Counted from the stretch's first letter, positions 7,213 to 14,600 are shown. The stretch: 17,540 nucleotides of DNA from Dehalococcoidales bacterium (GCA_028711795.1 JAQTRN010000005.1:1-17540); one strand, 5' to 3'. The notes: generated by a model not told the origin, from the letters alone. Translations and numbers: made by a program.

Positions 7213-8478
7213 ATGCAGCACACCGAGATTGATTTTCCCTACGGGAGTTCCTTCCTCAAAGCCCGGATACCAACCAGGAACATCGTCGCTATCCTGACCA
7301 CGGAGGATGTCAAAGGGCTGGAGAACGAGCGCCAGGCCATCACCGAGAGCCTCTGCCATCCCATCGGCGTGCCGCCCCTGCGCGACTGCGTCGACAAGAG
7401 CAGCCGGGTAATCGTCATCGTCACCGATAATACCCGCGCCTGCCCCGATGATAGACTTTTACCGCCGATATTATCCGAGCTGGAAGAGAAGGTGCCGCGC
7501 CAGAACATCACTATCATGGTCGCCCTGGGGTTGCACCCGCCCATGGACTGGGCGGCGCTGGTCCGGAAGCTGGGGGAAAACATCGTGGCCAACTACAATG
7601 TCGTCAACCATGATGTTAACCAGACGGTCAATATCGGGACGACCTCCCGGGGGACTCCGGTTGATATCAACCGGCAGGTCGTTGAAGCCGATTTCCGAAT
7701 CAGTACCGGCTTTATCGAGCCCCACCTTTTCGCCGGTTTTTCCGGCGGCCGCAAGAGCATCGCTCCCGGCGTGTTCAGCGTCCGGTCGGCTTACCACAAT
7801 CACAGTTACCAGATGGTGGAGCACCCTAATTCCCGCCCGGGAGTGCTGAAGGGCAACCCGATACACGAGGACATGGTGGAACAGGCGCGCATGACCCACC
7901 TGAATTTTATCGTCAACGTCCTGCTTAACGAGCGGAAAGAGATCACTCATGTGGTCGCCGGCGATGTGGTTCAGGCGCACGAAAAAGGGTGTGAGATTGA
8001 GAGGCGGATCGCCGGCCGGGAAATCGAACATAAGGTGGATATAACCATCACCACTAATAGCGGCGCCCCGCTGGACCTGGACCTGTACCAGAGTGTCAAG
8101 GGCATGGACAACGCGGCGGCCATCACTCGTGACGGCGGCATTATCATCATCGCCTCATCTTGTCGTACGGGCATTGGTCCGGAAGCGTTCCGGGAGTTGC
8201 ACACCTCTTTTAGCTCACCAAAAGAGATCCTGCAAAAAATAAAGCGCGATGGGCCCATGGGGGTCCAGTGGCAGAACCAGATTCTGGGCCGCACCCAGTT
8301 ACGGAATGACATTTACCTGGTGTCTGACCTGGCAGACAATGTGGTTAAGACCATGATGATCGACCCGGTCCGCACTATAGAAGAGGGGATAGAGCGGGCA
8401 TTCAAAGTCCTGGGGAAGGATGCTGAAATTGCGGTGATTCCGGAAGGCCCACTGGTGTTTCCGATACTAAAAAGTTGA
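7213..8478 (+). CDS. larA: LarA-family nickel-dependent 2-hydroxyacid racemase/epimerase
   Basis: LarA enzymes use a lysine-tethered nickel-pincer nucleotide to racemise lactate or related 2-hydroxy acids by hydride transfer. From the ATG at 7213 the protein is 421 residues, close to the 424 of the Lactiplantibacillus plantarum enzyme. Key residues align almost number for number: D72 and R75 in TDNTRACP, H108 in ALGLHPP, H171 in GFIEPHLF, K181 (cofactor-attachment lysine) in SGGRKSIAPG and H197. The three-residue offset after position 108 matches L. plantarum H174, K184 and H200. GLHPP replaces the more common GTHRP, so the substrate may differ from lactate. The cofactor genes larB, larC and larE are absent from the window. 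The gene has its own promoter and terminator. Confidence 0.88.
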   Translation: MQHTEIDFPYGSSFLKARIPTRNIVAILTTEDVKGLENERQAITESLCHPIGVPPLRDCVDKSSRVIVIVTDNTRACPDDRLLPPILSELEEKVPRQNITIMVALGLHPPMDWAALVRKLGENIVANYNVVNHDVNQTVNIGTTSRGTPVDINRQVVEADFRISTGFIEPHLFAGFSGGRKSIAPGVFSVRSAYHNHSYQMVEHPNSRPGVLKGNPIHEDMVEQARMTHLNFIVNVLLNERKEITHVVAGDVVQAHEKGCEIERRIAGREIEHKVDITITTNSGAPLDLDLYQSVKGMDNAAAITRDGGIIIIASSCRTGIGPEAFRELHTSFSSPKEILQKIKRDGPMGVQWQNQILGRTQLRNDIYLVSDLADNVVKTMMIDPVRTIEEGIERAFKVLGKDAEIAVIPEGPLVFPILKS

Positions 8479-8487
8479 GTGTTAACT

Positions 8488-8526
8488 GAGAGGGGCTCGC
8501 CACTGGCGAGCCCCTCTCTATTTTAT
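8488..8526 (+). terminator. Rho-independent terminator after larA
   Basis: A perfect 14-bp GC-rich stem (8488-8501 with 8505-8518) closes on a 3-base loop, ACT, and is followed by TATTTTAT. It begins 10 bases after the larA stop codon. It lies between two convergent genes; a T-run is present only on the plus-strand side, so it mainly stops larA transcription. Confidence 0.88.
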
Positions 8527-8542
8527 AGTCTAAGGGAAGAGT

Positions 8543-10549
8543 TCAGATCCTCCGGGCGACCTCGTAGGCATCCCAGATGGCGTACATGATATTCTGGGCT
8601 TGCCGGGCGTCTCCGATAAGATAAAGGTTGGGGACTTTGCCCACCAGGGAACGGTAGAGTTCCTGGTCGCCGCGCAGCCCCACCGCCAGCACCACGGTAT
8701 CCGCCGGGATGGCGCTCCGGGTGAAACAGCTATCAATCAACTCAACACCTTCGTCCGTGACCTCCAGGGGGCTGGTATTGGCGATGACGCCTACTTTATG
8801 GAATTCCAGAAGATCGAGAAGCATGGACTTGTTCGGCCAGGGAACGGGTAGCGCCGCCTGCATCAGTCCGCCCAGCATTTCGATGATGGTCACCTTCTTA
8901 CCTTGCTGGGCCAGCCAGAGCGCGGTCTCGCAACCGACCAGCCCGCCGCCGATAATGGCCACCTTCTCGCCGGTTTTCTTTTTACCCAGCAGGATATCGG
9001 TGGCAGTAACCACCTTTCGTTTTTCGATTCCGGCAATATCCAGGGTACAGGGTTTGGAGCCGGTGGCTACGAAAACGACATCCGGTTGCTCCGTCTGTAC
9101 TACCTCCGGCGATACGGCTTTGCCCAGGTTGACCTTAATTTTGAGTTCTCTCAGTTCGTTCCGGTACCAGTCCAGCAGCCGGGCATCATCTTCCTTAAAG
9201 GCGGGGACTGATGCCTCGATAACGTGTCCGCCCAGTTGTCGGCCTTTCTCGTAGAGAGTCACCTTATGGCCTCGCAACGCGGCTACCCTGGCGGCCTCCA
9301 TACCGGCCACGCCACCACCGATAACCATCACCTTCTTTACTTCGCTGGCCGGTTGGATGGCGTAGATCTGTTCCCGTCCGCAAGCCGGGTTCACTGCGCA
9401 AGAGAGAGGGCGTCCCCGCAGGGTCCTGCCGAAGCAGCCGTCATGGCAGGCCAGGCAGGGTCGTATGTTCTTGACTCTGCCTGTCATTACTTTGTTACTC
9501 CAGTCCGGGTCGGCCAGCAACCCGCGTCCTAGTCCGATCATATCGGTCTTGTGATTAGCTATCGCTTTCTCAGCCAGTTCCGGAACATCCATCCGGCCGG
9601 CGACGATGACCGGGACTTTCACTACCTTTTTCAGATCGGCGGTTAATGGTAGATAGAGCCCGTGCTCCTGGTATAGCGGCGGATGTGCCCAGTACCAGGC
9701 ATCGTAGGTACCAGCATCGGCGTCAAAGGCGTCGTAGCCGGCCGCTTCCAGTATCTTGGCTGCCTCTAGTCCCTCAGCGGTATCACGGCCACGCTCGACG
9801 AAATCTTCACCCGGCAGTCCGCCTTTATTCCAGTCCTTGACGTAGCTCTTGATGCTGAACCGGAGCGAGACCGGGAAGTTCGGGCCGGCCCGTTTCTTTA
9901 TCTCACGCACTATCTCGATGGCGAAGGTCATCCGGCCTCTAAGGTCACCACCGTATTTGTCAGTCCGCCGGTTGAAGAAGGCGATAGCGAACTGGTCCAG
10001 CAGGTAGCCCTCGTGCATAGCGTGGATCTCGACTCCATCGAACCCGGCTTGAACGGCTATGGCGGCGGCATCACCGCACTTCTGCACCAATCTCTCGACC
10101 TCAGTGGTGGCCAGTTCCCGGCAGGTCGTTTTTGGCTCCCAGTAGTTCGGGATAGCTGATGGGGCAACGCACTGGCCGTCGGCCAGTCTGGTGCCGGGGA
10201 TGGTACGCCCGAAACCTACGGTTAGCATCAAAAAGATTTTGCTGCCATAGGCGTGTACCCCTTCGGTCAGCTCCGCAGCCGTATGTAAGAAGTGTGACGG
10301 GTTCCAGGTGACATCCGGCAGGCCGGGCTTGGCAAATTTCTCGACCTCGTTATCAATTCTGGTGAGGCTGGTTATTATCAGCCCGGTGCCGCCTTTGGCG
10401 CGCTCGACATAGTAATCAATCGCCCGCTGGGAGAAACCGCCTTCCAGAGTGGTCAGTCCGCCAATTCCCATAGGGGCCATGGCGATCCGATTCTTGATCT
10501 CTACCTGGCCTATCCTGATAGGCTCGAAGAGTCGTGAGTACGTTGTCAT
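8543..10549 (-). CDS. NADH:flavin oxidoreductase / 2,4-dienoyl-CoA reductase-like Fe-S flavoprotein (BaiCD/FadH family)
   Basis: A 668-residue ene-reductase. Residues 1-350 form an old-yellow-enzyme FMN barrel with FEPIRIGQVEIKNRIAMAPM, the active-site stretch VEIHAMHEGYLLDQF and NRRTDKYGG. A [4Fe-4S] site follows, with C365, C368, C372 and C384. An FAD-binding fold starts at 411 (GGGVAGMEAARVAALRG) and an NAD(P)-binding fold at about 534 (GGGLVGCETALWLAQQG). Family members reduce activated C=C bonds of enoates, bile-acid intermediates or dienoyl-CoA. ATG at 10549 has a GGAGG site. It is a single-gene unit under its own promoter and converges with larA. The substrate is unknown, and nothing adjacent indicates bile-acid or aromatic metabolism. 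Confidence 0.9.
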   Translation of the reverse strand: MTTYSRLFEPIRIGQVEIKNRIAMAPMGIGGLTTLEGGFSQRAIDYYVERAKGGTGLIITSLTRIDNEVEKFAKPGLPDVTWNPSHFLHTAAELTEGVHAYGSKIFLMLTVGFGRTIPGTRLADGQCVAPSAIPNYWEPKTTCRELATTEVERLVQKCGDAAAIAVQAGFDGVEIHAMHEGYLLDQFAIAFFNRRTDKYGGDLRGRMTFAIEIVREIKKRAGPNFPVSLRFSIKSYVKDWNKGGLPGEDFVERGRDTAEGLEAAKILEAAGYDAFDADAGTYDAWYWAHPPLYQEHGLYLPLTADLKKVVKVPVIVAGRMDVPELAEKAIANHKTDMIGLGRGLLADPDWSNKVMTGRVKNIRPCLACHDGCFGRTLRGRPLSCAVNPACGREQIYAIQPASEVKKVMVIGGGVAGMEAARVAALRGHKVTLYEKGRQLGGHVIEASVPAFKEDDARLLDWYRNELRELKIKVNLGKAVSPEVVQTEQPDVVFVATGSKPCTLDIAGIEKRKVVTATDILLGKKKTGEKVAIIGGGLVGCETALWLAQQGKKVTIIEMLGGLMQAALPVPWPNKSMLLDLLEFHKVGVIANTSPLEVTDEGVELIDSCFTRSAIPADTVVLAVGLRGDQELYRSLVGKVPNLYLIGDARQAQNIMYAIWDAYEVARRI

Positions 10550-10624
10550 CGGGAAAATACCTCCATTTCTAGTCTAGATTGGCCAGCCGCGAGTGCATAT
10601 TGCCGGGCTGCGCATCTTGATAGT

Positions 10625-10653
10625 AGTCTAACGGACACAGTACCCCTTGTCAA
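10625..10653 (-). promoter_or_regulatory. Sigma70-type promoter of the Fe-S flavoprotein gene
   Basis: On the minus strand TTGACA (10653-10648, perfect) and TAGACT (10630-10625, four of six) are separated by 17 bases. The start should fall near 10618, leaving a leader of about 69 bases. The leader contains a small palindrome, TCTAG-T-CTAGA (10568-10578), just upstream of the ribosome site. Confidence 0.68.
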
Positions 10654-10674
10654 ACAAAAATGCGCCGGCGGTCT

Positions 10675-10713
10675 ATAAAAAAGAAGAGACTCATCTGTTA
10701 TTCAGATGAGTCT
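10675..10713 (-). terminator. Rho-independent terminator of the coiled-coil operon
   Basis: An 11-bp perfect stem (10687-10697 with 10703-10713) closes on a 5-base loop. On the minus strand it is followed by CTTCTTTTTTATA. It lies about 50 bases past the stop codon of the 314-residue coiled-coil gene and just before the flavoprotein promoter, separating the two units. Confidence 0.85.
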
Positions 10714-10763
10714 GACTTGTCCAGACTGTACTGGGGACTATGATATAACCGGGGGTAGGCTGT

Positions 10764-11708
10764 TTAGCCTTTGCTCCCGTTGTTGGCACCCGGGGATACG
10801 CTGGCCATAGCTTTGTTGATGATTTGCTCTGCCCTTTGTTTGGCTTCAGTGATAATACTAGCCGCTTCCCACTCAGACCGCCGCTTCGCCTCGGTAACGA
10901 CTCTGGCCATCTCCTCTTCACCACGCTGTCTGCCCTGCTCAATGGCTTCGATGGCAATTTGGTCGCCCTTCTGCTTGGCTTCAGCGATGATTCTCACCGC
11001 GGCTTCCTCGGCCGTGTTGATTACCCGACGGGCTTCCAGGTCGGTCTTCTCCTGAATCTCTCTGGCCTCTTGCTCTGTCTTTTGCTTTAGCTCAGCAATC
11101 GCTCTGGCCGATTCCTGTGCCTCTTTCTTAGCGTCTTCGTTTACCCTGGCCACCACTTTTTCCGCTTCTTTACGGGAGTTGGCGATAATGATTGCCGTTT
11201 CTTTTTCGGCTGCCTGCTTCGCCCGGGTGATCACTCTGGCAGCCTCCTGCCTAGCCTCTTCCATGATACGTTCGGCTTCCTGCTGTTTCTTTTCCTCGGC
11301 TTGTTTTTTGGCATTCTCTCCCGCTTCGCGGATAATCTGACTGGCCGTTTCATTGGCTTTGGCTATGACCGCCGCTGATTCTTCTTTCGCCTTTCTCCTG
11401 GCTTCTTCCTGGAATTCGGTCGCTACCTGTTCGGTACGCTGTCGTGCCTCCATGATTGCTTGGTCCGTCTTCTGTTTGGCGTTTTCCAGGTATTCCGCCG
11501 CGGCCCTATCAGCTTCTCTTTTCGCCTCTTTGATGAATATGGATGCTTCCTCTCGCGCTTGAGCGACAATATAGATTGCCTCTTGCTCGGCTTCTCTCCT
11601 GACCTTCTCCCCCTCCTCTTCCATTAGCTGGGCAAGTTTCATCTTATATTCGTCCAGAATCCTGGCTGCTTCTTCCATGCCCTGCCTGATATTATTGCTT
11701 ACTTCCAT
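10764..11708 (-). CDS. Long charged coiled-coil protein with 11/15-residue repeat, function unknown
   Basis: I do not recognise a named family. The 314 residues are almost entirely Ala, Glu, Lys, Arg, Gln and Ile, with no cysteine, no signal peptide and no membrane segment. The protein is predicted to be one continuous helix from about residue 10 to 300, with a short flexible tail (SVSPGANNGSKG). Recurrent A-K/R pairs fall at 51, 62, 77, 88, 103, 118, 129, then 152, 163, 178, 193, and 244, 259, 274, 289, so spacing alternates between 11 and 15. Hendecad/pentadecad spacing is typical of straight or right-handed coiled coils. It resembles ATPase stalk subunits or DivIVA-like helices only in composition. 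The N-terminus NNIRQGMEEAARIL echoes that of the small gene upstream. An AGGAGG site precedes ATG 11708. Confidence 0.82.
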   Translation of the reverse strand: MEVSNNIRQGMEEAARILDEYKMKLAQLMEEEGEKVRREAEQEAIYIVAQAREEASIFIKEAKREADRAAAEYLENAKQKTDQAIMEARQRTEQVATEFQEEARRKAKEESAAVIAKANETASQIIREAGENAKKQAEEKKQQEAERIMEEARQEAARVITRAKQAAEKETAIIIANSRKEAEKVVARVNEDAKKEAQESARAIAELKQKTEQEAREIQEKTDLEARRVINTAEEAAVRIIAEAKQKGDQIAIEAIEQGRQRGEEEMARVVTEAKRRSEWEAASIITEAKQRAEQIINKAMASVSPGANNGSKG

Positions 11709-11749
11709 TTAACTCACCCTCCTGCGGACCGTCATATGGGACCGCCGAA

Positions 11750-11932
11750 CTAGTTCGTTTCCCGTAACCGGTTGCTTATTTGACCGACCGTCTGCTTTAG
11801 TTCAGCGATACGTCTATCAGCTTTCTGTTCGGCTTGCTTTTCTTCACCGATAATCTGGTTAAGCCACTCCCGGCATTCACTAATAATTCTGGCGGCGGCT
11901 TCCTGTCTAACGATATTATTCACTTCTGCCAT
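11750..11932 (-). CDS. Small helical protein sharing the N-terminal motif of the adjacent coiled-coil protein
   Basis: A 60-residue protein of unknown function. It starts NNIVRQEAAARIISE, which matches NNIRQGMEEAARILDE of the 314-residue neighbour. Both continue as charged helix with L..I/L..EE spacing. It is predicted to be a single amphipathic helix and contains one cysteine, C20. ATG at 11932 has a strong GGAGGGA ribosome site nine bases upstream, which supports real translation. It sits 42 bases after the HTH gene and 41 bases before the long coiled-coil gene, on the same strand. It may be a capping or nucleating partner that pairs through the common N-terminal motif; that is inference. 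Confidence 0.7.
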   Translation of the reverse strand: MAEVNNIVRQEAAARIISECREWLNQIIGEEKQAEQKADRRIAELKQTVGQISNRLRETN

Positions 11933-11974
11933 TGGCTATCCCTCCGGCCAACATTAGTCGGTATGTTTGGTTCC

Positions 11975-12220
11975 TCACCGGTTACCCCGGCTCTGGTCAA
12001 GGAAATGCAGTACATCTTCTTGCTTGAATCTTAGGTTATGACGCATCCCGATCACGTATGACTTCAATAGCCCGCTTCTTTCCCAGCGTCTTACCGTGCT
12101 GGTGTGAACGCCCAGGAAACGGGCGACCTCGCCGACCGAGAGAAGGGGCGCCGGCAGTTCCTTCTCTCGAATCTCTGCCTCATCCCTTGCTCTTTCATTA
12201 CTGCTGGTGTCTGTAATCAT
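11975..12220 (-). CDS. Small MerR/excisionase-type helix-turn-helix protein
   Basis: An 81-residue DNA-binding protein. A charged, probably disordered N-terminus of about 25 residues precedes a winged-HTH of the MerR/BldC/excisionase class: LLSVGEVARFLGVHTSTVRRW (helix-turn-helix), then ERSGLLKSYVIGMRHNLRF (wing) and KQEDVLHFL. It has no effector domain, so it resembles BldC or phage Xis rather than a full MerR sensor. No integrase is nearby, which argues against a phage role. It heads the operon with the two coiled-coil genes. A 13-base palindrome lies 13 bases before its ATG, which suggests self-regulation. The ribosome site is weak (GGTAAG). Confidence 0.85.
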   Translation of the reverse strand: MITDTSSNERARDEAEIREKELPAPLLSVGEVARFLGVHTSTVRRWERSGLLKSYVIGMRHNLRFKQEDVLHFLDQSRGNR

Positions 12221-12232
12221 TACTACTTACCG

Positions 12233-12245
12233 TGGACTGAGTCCA
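12233..12245. promoter_or_regulatory. Palindrome upstream of the HTH gene, possible operator
   Basis: TGGACT-G-AGTCCA is a perfect 6-base inverted repeat around one central base. It lies 13 bases before the HTH start codon. Small MerR-like dimers bind such sites, so it may be an autoregulatory operator. Confidence 0.4.
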
Positions 12246-12296
12246 GGTAATTCCTAATATGCAATAATTACTTCTGGTATACAATCACCTGAATAG

Positions 12297-12326
12297 GGTA
12301 AACAAAGGGTAAAAAGTACTGGTAAA
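12297..12326. repeat. Three direct GGTAAA repeats upstream of the HTH gene
   Basis: GGTAAA occurs at 12297-12302, 12308-12313 and 12321-12326, that is, at 11- and 13-base spacing, close to one helical turn. It suggests phased protein binding. A single AT-rich hexamer could repeat by chance. Confidence 0.4.
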
Positions 12327-12364
12327 ATAGTACCTGGCAGAAATGAATTGTAGGTCAGAGCCGA

Positions 12365-12396
12365 TATTGGTGTTAGATCAACTATTGGTTTTAGAT
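12365..12396. repeat. 14-bp tandem direct repeat in the control region
   Basis: TATTGGTGTTAGAT (12365-12378) recurs as TATTGGTTTTAGAT (12383-12396) with one mismatch and an 18-base period. It lies in the 271-base gap between the molybdopterin gene and the HTH gene, together with the GGTAAA repeats and the palindrome. Confidence 0.6.
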
Positions 12397-12491
12397 GGGT
12401 GTCAGTAGTTAATTTGGGGTGGGGATGGTCCTGAGAGGTACCGCGGTGATAAGAGATGACTTCGGGAGATATTGTAGATTGATTGCGCTCT

Positions 12492-13085
12492 TCAGTCCTC
12501 AAAAAAGCCTTTATCGGCGTCGGCGGTGTTAGAATACCCTAGTTGCTCCCAATAGCCACGGTATTTCTCGTCAGCGGATAATTCTATACTGGTTAGCCAC
12601 CTTATCCACTTATAGCCCCATTTGCTTTCGGCGACCAGATGGAAAGGGAACCCTCTGGCCACCGGCAAATCGATACCGTTCATCTTATAGGCGATGAGGA
12701 TGTCTTTTTTAACTACATAAACGCGTGGCAACGAAGTCGTATATCCGTCATGGGCCTGAAAAATAACCACCCTGGCTTCGGGTAGGGGACTGGCGGCAGC
12801 CAGTATATCTTTGACCAGTACCCCTTCCCAGAGGATAGTGGCCCCCCATCCTTCGACGCAGTCGAGAGTGATTACTTTCTTATAGTGCTTGAAGGTGTCG
12901 AGTGTTTCCTGAAAAGTATAATTTTGTGGATTACTAACCAGTCCGGCGACCTTCAGCCGGTAGCTGGTGATATCGATTCGCTGGGGACCCCGAATAGAGT
13001 TCTCCCTGAAGTCGTTGACTGAAGATAGGTTGACCCCATTGTATTGTCTGATCTCCGCGGGTTTTAGTTCGTTCGCTTCACTCAT
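12492..13085 (-). CDS. Molybdopterin-binding oxidoreductase, sulfite-oxidase fold (MsrP/YedY-like)
   Basis: A 197-residue single-domain protein of the oxidoreductase molybdopterin-binding family. C76 in VITLDCVEGW is the expected molybdenum ligand. The block ARGFPFHLVAESKWGYKWIRW contains family residues around the cofactor, and SIELS follows. There is no Tat signal peptide and no dimerisation domain, so it is shorter than true sulfite oxidase and probably cytoplasmic, unlike MsrP. ATG at 13085 has a GGGAGGG site. It is the last gene of the stress/redox operon, 39 bases after the methyltransferase. Substrate and electron partner are not encoded next to it. No hairpin terminator was found downstream. 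Confidence 0.87.
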   Translation of the reverse strand: MSEANELKPAEIRQYNGVNLSSVNDFRENSIRGPQRIDITSYRLKVAGLVSNPQNYTFQETLDTFKHYKKVITLDCVEGWGATILWEGVLVKDILAAASPLPEARVVIFQAHDGYTTSLPRVYVVKKDILIAYKMNGIDLPVARGFPFHLVAESKWGYKWIRWLTSIELSADEKYRGYWEQLGYSNTADADKGFFED

Positions 13086-13124
13086 GTTATTTTCCCTCCC
13101 GCCAGTGTCAATGAGCGATGGGCT

Positions 13125-13652
13125 TTATGTTTTTTCCGCGACAATGCTGGCAATCGCCCCGAGATCTTCCATGATCCCTTCACGGTACCGGAGGCACCGC
13201 AGGTCACGAAACAACTCAAGAAGCTCATTATGGCCGAGCAGATGTTCCGGGTTCCGTGGTTTACCGAACTGGGCCTGGTCGGTAATGAAAGTCTCGTAGA
13301 CTACTATGCCTCCCGGACGCAGGCCAGCTTTGATCTGGGGAATAAGAGAGCGTTGGAGGTAATTAAAGCAGATGATTACCTCGTAGGCATCTCGCCTAAT
13401 ACGGTAGTCCCCTTCTAAGTCTGCTATTTCCACCTTAATATTCACGCCCGACTGCCGGACCAGTTCCCGAGCTGCTTTGATAGCTTCGGGCGATATATCA
13501 ATTCCCTCTACGCTGAAGCCAGCTTTAGCGAGGCAGATAGCATTCCGTCCATTACCCATGGCAATATCGAGCGCATGCCCTCTGGGTAACAGCTTGATGT
13601 TCTCTACCAGGAACGGTGCCGGCTCTGTATTCTCGGCATCAAAGGTAGCCAT
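13125..13652 (-). CDS. SAM-dependent methyltransferase (TehB-like class I)
   Basis: A 175-residue Rossmann-fold methyltransferase. Motif I is HALDIAMGNGRNAI, the acidic residue after strand 2 is in VEGIDISPEAI, and ICFNYLQRSLI with LRPGGIVVYETF forms the later motifs. It resembles the TehB group, sometimes annotated as tellurite resistance, but the acceptor cannot be inferred. The start is ATG 13652, with GGAG about 11 bases upstream. The upstream in-frame codons include TGG and could encode an N-terminal extension, but no better start codon was seen. It lies between the CoA-binding and molybdopterin genes on the same transcript. Confidence 0.85.
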   Translation of the reverse strand: MATFDAENTEPAPFLVENIKLLPRGHALDIAMGNGRNAICLAKAGFSVEGIDISPEAIKAARELVRQSGVNIKVEIADLEGDYRIRRDAYEVIICFNYLQRSLIPQIKAGLRPGGIVVYETFITDQAQFGKPRNPEHLLGHNELLELFRDLRCLRYREGIMEDLGAIASIVAEKT

Positions 13653-13685
13653 AGTCCAGCAGGCTCCACTGACAGAATTAGATAG

Positions 13686-14090
13686 TTACTTCCGGCCGGA
13701 TCCCAGCCAGGCACTGTGCTCTTTGCGGATGCATTTGTCCATGACTACCAGTAGACCGGCATTTCTCGCTTTGGTCGCCGCTTCCTGGTTGACGATGCCC
13801 TCTTGCATCCATATCACTTTGGCCCCGATTTTGATGGCTTCGTCAACTATTGGCATCACGGATTCTGACCGGCGGAATATGTTTACTATCTCTACCGGCT
13901 CCGGTATGGAACTGAGGTCTGGGTAAGTGGGTTTGCCCAATACCTCTTTGGTATTTGGATTGACCGGGAAGATATGGTACCCCTGTTTCATGAGATAATC
14001 AGCGACCCGGCAGCTAGGGCGGTAAGGGTCGGCAGAGATACCAACCACAGCGACATTACGAAACTCTTTTAGTATCTTTTCTTCCAGCAC
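13686..14090 (-). CDS. CoA-binding domain protein (YccU-like)
   Basis: A 134-residue stand-alone Rossmann CoA-binding domain. The nucleotide loop VAVVGISADPYRPSCRVADYL, VNPNTKEVLGKPTYPDL, the IVNIFRR strand and GAKVIWMQEGIVNQEAA match the CoA_binding_2 family. Its cellular role is poorly defined in any organism. The start is GTG at 14090, one base after the stop of the ferritin-like gene, with GGGGAG upstream inside that gene. Translation is therefore probably coupled. The last cysteine-containing segment, MDKCIRKEH, is typical of the family. Confidence 0.88.
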   Translation of the reverse strand: MLEEKILKEFRNVAVVGISADPYRPSCRVADYLMKQGYHIFPVNPNTKEVLGKPTYPDLSSIPEPVEIVNIFRRSESVMPIVDEAIKIGAKVIWMQEGIVNQEAATKARNAGLLVVMDKCIRKEHSAWLGSGRK

Positions 14091-14091
14091 A

Positions 14092-14592
14092 TCACGGCTC
14101 CCCTGTTTGGATATGAGAGCGCTGCTTCTTTAATTCGCTGAGTTCTCTGAGGTGTGATTTCTCCTCAGCTATTATTTTGTTGAGCAGGGCATGAGTCCGT
14201 TGGGGTAGGGTGTCTCTGAGTTCGTAGTAGAAGAGAATCGAATCCTTCTCCAGGGCAATACTGAGTTCCAGGGCGGCAGTTTCGCTGTTCGCCCGGTAGG
14301 CCAGTTCACTGGCCAGTACTTCATCGGTGAAAACGGCATTTTCGGTCAACGCCTGGAAATAGGCTGGATTACCTACTGGATGATTTCCGGATAGACCGTA
14401 GGTGTCAGCTTTGCCAAGTATGTCCTGGAAGGCCTGAATATGCCGTCTTTCCCAATCAGCCAGATACTGAAAGAGAGCGCGGCCGCCAGGGTCCTCCGTT
14501 GATTTGGCCATGACATCATAAAAGGTGATACCTTTCTTCTCGATGCCAATAGCCAGGTCTATTAGCTCCGTGCCCGAAAAAGAGATAGGCAC
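14092..14592 (-). CDS. Ferritin-like/rubrerythrin-type diiron protein
   Basis: A four-helix-bundle protein of 166 residues. Iron-ligand candidates are the Glu of GIEKKGITFYDV, the ERRH of ADWERRHIQAF, the Glu of LEKDSILFYYEL and EEKSH in IIAEEKSHLREL. It has no rubredoxin CxxC tail. The longer frame, up to ATG 14748, would overlap the universal stress gene by more than 90 bases and adds a low-complexity start. I chose GTG 14592 because AAAGGAG lies eight bases upstream and MPISFSGTELIDLAI is a natural start for this family. It probably handles iron or peroxide under stress. Substrate and oxidase activity are not readable. Confidence 0.8.
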   Translation of the reverse strand: MPISFSGTELIDLAIGIEKKGITFYDVMAKSTEDPGGRALFQYLADWERRHIQAFQDILGKADTYGLSGNHPVGNPAYFQALTENAVFTDEVLASELAYRANSETAALELSIALEKDSILFYYELRDTLPQRTHALLNKIIAEEKSHLRELSELKKQRSHIQTGEP

Positions 14593-14600
14593 TAGCCACG

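Noticed and set aside
11975..12220. Phage excisionase role for the small HTH protein
   Set aside because: No integrase, attachment-site repeats or other phage genes are in the window.
12246..12290. Promoter of the HTH operon, TTGTAT-17-CATATT on the minus strand
   Set aside because: The boxes match consensus at only three and four positions, and an overlapping alternative (TTGTTT-18-TATACC) is equally weak, so no site can be chosen.
12254..12502. 82-residue minus-strand open frame between the molybdopterin and HTH genes
   Set aside because: It overlaps the end of the molybdopterin gene, has a low-complexity, unfamiliar product and lies over the repeat-rich control region. No convincing ribosome site was seen.
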